A DNA stretch of 64,000 nt from Candidatus Kirkpatrickella diaphorinae (GTDB lineage Bacteria > Pseudomonadota > Alphaproteobacteria > Acetobacterales > Acetobacteraceae): positions 856,001-920,000 of the forward strand of contig NZ_CP107052.1 of NCBI RefSeq assembly GCF_025736875.1. Reading direction: 5' to 3'. Below the pieces are notes generated by a model. It made no database searches and had not been told where the DNA came from. It saw only the letters and a list, made by a program, of their open reading frames with translations. The translations under genes and the position numbers were made by a program. Positions 62,946-64,000 of the stretch are shown in pieces (positions within the stretch are counted from its first letter, which is position 1; the number at the start of each line of letters is the position of its first letter).

Positions 62946-63976
62946 TGGGCCCGCCTGGCCGCATATAATGCGGTGTCGGAAAGCAGGGATTTGATCTCAC
63001 TTTCAGGGAACACATCAAGTGCCGCGACGGCCTTCTCCGCAAAAGACTGTGCGCGGCGCATGGTCTCTTCAACGGCGTGGGTTTTCTGAATAAGGCGCAG
63101 CGCTTCGGCCAGGTCTGACTCCTGCCATTTCCCCTCATTCACCACCCGTTCCCAGAATTGGCGGTCCTTTTCTTCCGCCTGGCGGTAGGCGACGAGGAGG
63201 GGCAGCGTGATTTTGCCTTCCCGCAGATCATCACCAACGGTCTTGCCGAGAATTTTCTCATCCGCCACGTAATCCAGCGCATCATCGACCAATTGAAATG
63301 CGATCCCGAGATGGGTGCCGAAATCTTCCACGGCTTTTTCATCCTCTGACGGGCTGTCCGCGATAATGGCGCCAACCCGGCAGGCAGCCGCGAATAATGC
63401 CGCCGTCTTGCCATGGATGACTTTGAGGTAAGTTTCTTCAGAGGTTGCCAGGTCGTTCTGCATCGACATTTGCAGCACTTCCCCCTCCGCGATCGTCGCC
63501 GCCGCCTGGGAAAGCACCGCCATGACGGGCAGCGATCCATCCTCCGTCATGAGCTGGAAGGAACGTGCAAACAGAAAATCGCCGACAAGGACGGAAGCTT
63601 TGTTACCAAACACGGCATTCGCGGAGGCTGCACCGCGCCGTAAGACACTCTCATCAACAACATCATCATGCAGCAATGTGGCGGTGTGGATAAATTCCAC
63701 GCAGGCGGCGAGGCCGACATGACGCCTGCGCTGGGGCGATGGGTGATAGCCACATAAATAGGCGGAGGCCAGTGTCAGAAGGGGGCGCAACCGTTTACCG
63801 CCCGCCGCCACCAGATGCGCCCCTAATTGGGGGATGAGCGGCACCGGGCTTTCCATGCGGGCCACGATTTCACGGTTGCAGGCTTCCGTATCCTCCCTGA
63901 GGTAATTGAATAAAGCTTGCAGCGCGACGTCGTCCTTGCTCATAAGATCCTCTTCAACTTTGGAGGTGGGATGCAT
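62942..63976 (-). CDS. ispB: Long-chain polyprenyl (octa/decaprenyl) diphosphate synthase
   Basis: A 344-residue trans-prenyltransferase that makes the ubiquinone side chain. GGKRLRP binds IPP, the first aspartate motif is DDVVD within LLHDDVVDES, and the second is DDALDY. DDxxD with two spacer residues distinguishes it from the farnesyl synthase at 27390. Start candidates are ATG 63976 and ATG 63943, the latter with GAGGA close by. Ubiquinone is the acceptor for the respiratory dehydrogenases and bo3 oxidase in this window. In acetic acid bacteria the product is usually C45-C50, but length cannot be read here. Confidence 0.92.
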   Translation of the reverse strand: MHPTSKVEEDLMSKDDVALQALFNYLREDTEACNREIVARMESPVPLIPQLGAHLVAAGGKRLRPLLTLASAYLCGYHPSPQRRRHVGLAACVEFIHTATLLHDDVVDESVLRRGAASANAVFGNKASVLVGDFLFARSFQLMTEDGSLPVMAVLSQAAATIAEGEVLQMSMQNDLATSEETYLKVIHGKTAALFAAACRVGAIIADSPSEDEKAVEDFGTHLGIAFQLVDDALDYVADEKILGKTVGDDLREGKITLPLLVAYRQAEEKDRQFWERVVNEGKWQESDLAEALRLIQKTHAVEETMRRAQSFAEKAVAALDVFPESEIKSLLSDTALYAARRAH

Positions 63977-64000
63977 CGTGGCATTTCTGCCCTCCAAAAC

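Noticed and set aside
1-64000. Search for CRISPR arrays, insertion sequences, prophage genes, rRNA and toxin-antitoxin pairs
   Set aside because: No direct-repeat arrays, transposase motifs, phage genes or rRNA were seen on reading both strands.

Overview
The window looks like a chromosomal segment of an acetic acid bacterium (Alphaproteobacteria, Acetobacteraceae). The grounds are a complete cytochrome bo3 ubiquinol oxidase operon (cyoABCD), membrane-dehydrogenase subunits of the sorbitol/fructose dehydrogenase type (small subunit plus triheme cytochrome c), polyol and sugar permeases, several quinone-linked flavin dehydrogenases, and alphaproteobacterial gene orders such as xseB-ispA-dxs-tlyA and miaB-phoH-ybeY-corC. 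I cannot name the genus. The DNA is GC-rich and tightly packed, with many 1-4 base overlaps and several GTG or TTG starts. I see no phage, insertion sequence, CRISPR array or rRNA.

Region 1 (1-24.5 kb) is accessory and respiratory. A gene tail is followed by an S+C pair of a three-part FAD dehydrogenase whose large subunit is absent here. Next come a sugar-porter permease, a Gfo/Idh/MocA oxidoreductase and a polyol permease. At 7.5-13.7 kb lies the most unusual locus: a thiamine-diphosphate (PoxB-like) enzyme, an unrecognised membrane protein built from two repeats, a gluconate-dehydrogenase subunit-3-like protein, a GMC flavoprotein with a Cx5Cx3C (predicted [3Fe-4S]) motif, and an FMN alpha-hydroxyacid dehydrogenase. 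None of these has a recognisable export signal and no cytochrome c is included. It may be a cytoplasm-facing quinone-reducing module. An SDR dehydrogenase, a giant YdiJ-type D-2-hydroxyacid dehydrogenase, surE, a KefB/YbaL-type antiporter and cyoABCD follow, so substrate oxidation and its terminal oxidase lie close together. A tRNA-Gln(CTG) closes the block.

Region 2 (24.8-40.8 kb) is mostly housekeeping: rlmE, a ROK fructokinase, a TusA-like protein, xseB-ispA-dxs-tlyA, rlmN, argG, a lipoprotein FKBP isomerase with a lipoprotein cytochrome c, trpS, yjbQ, an RNase T2-like protein, a bestrophin, carD, a glucose-dehydrogenase-like SDR, an orphan receiver domain and a PRK-like kinase.

Region 3 (40.8-64 kb) carries envelope and core functions: tamB-tamA, plsC, miaB-phoH-ybeY-corC, a Tat-exported DsbA, an unusually long smc, a metallophosphoesterase, chorismate mutase, sixA, gltA, a small unknown protein, pyrE, murI and a long-chain polyprenyl diphosphate synthase at the right edge.
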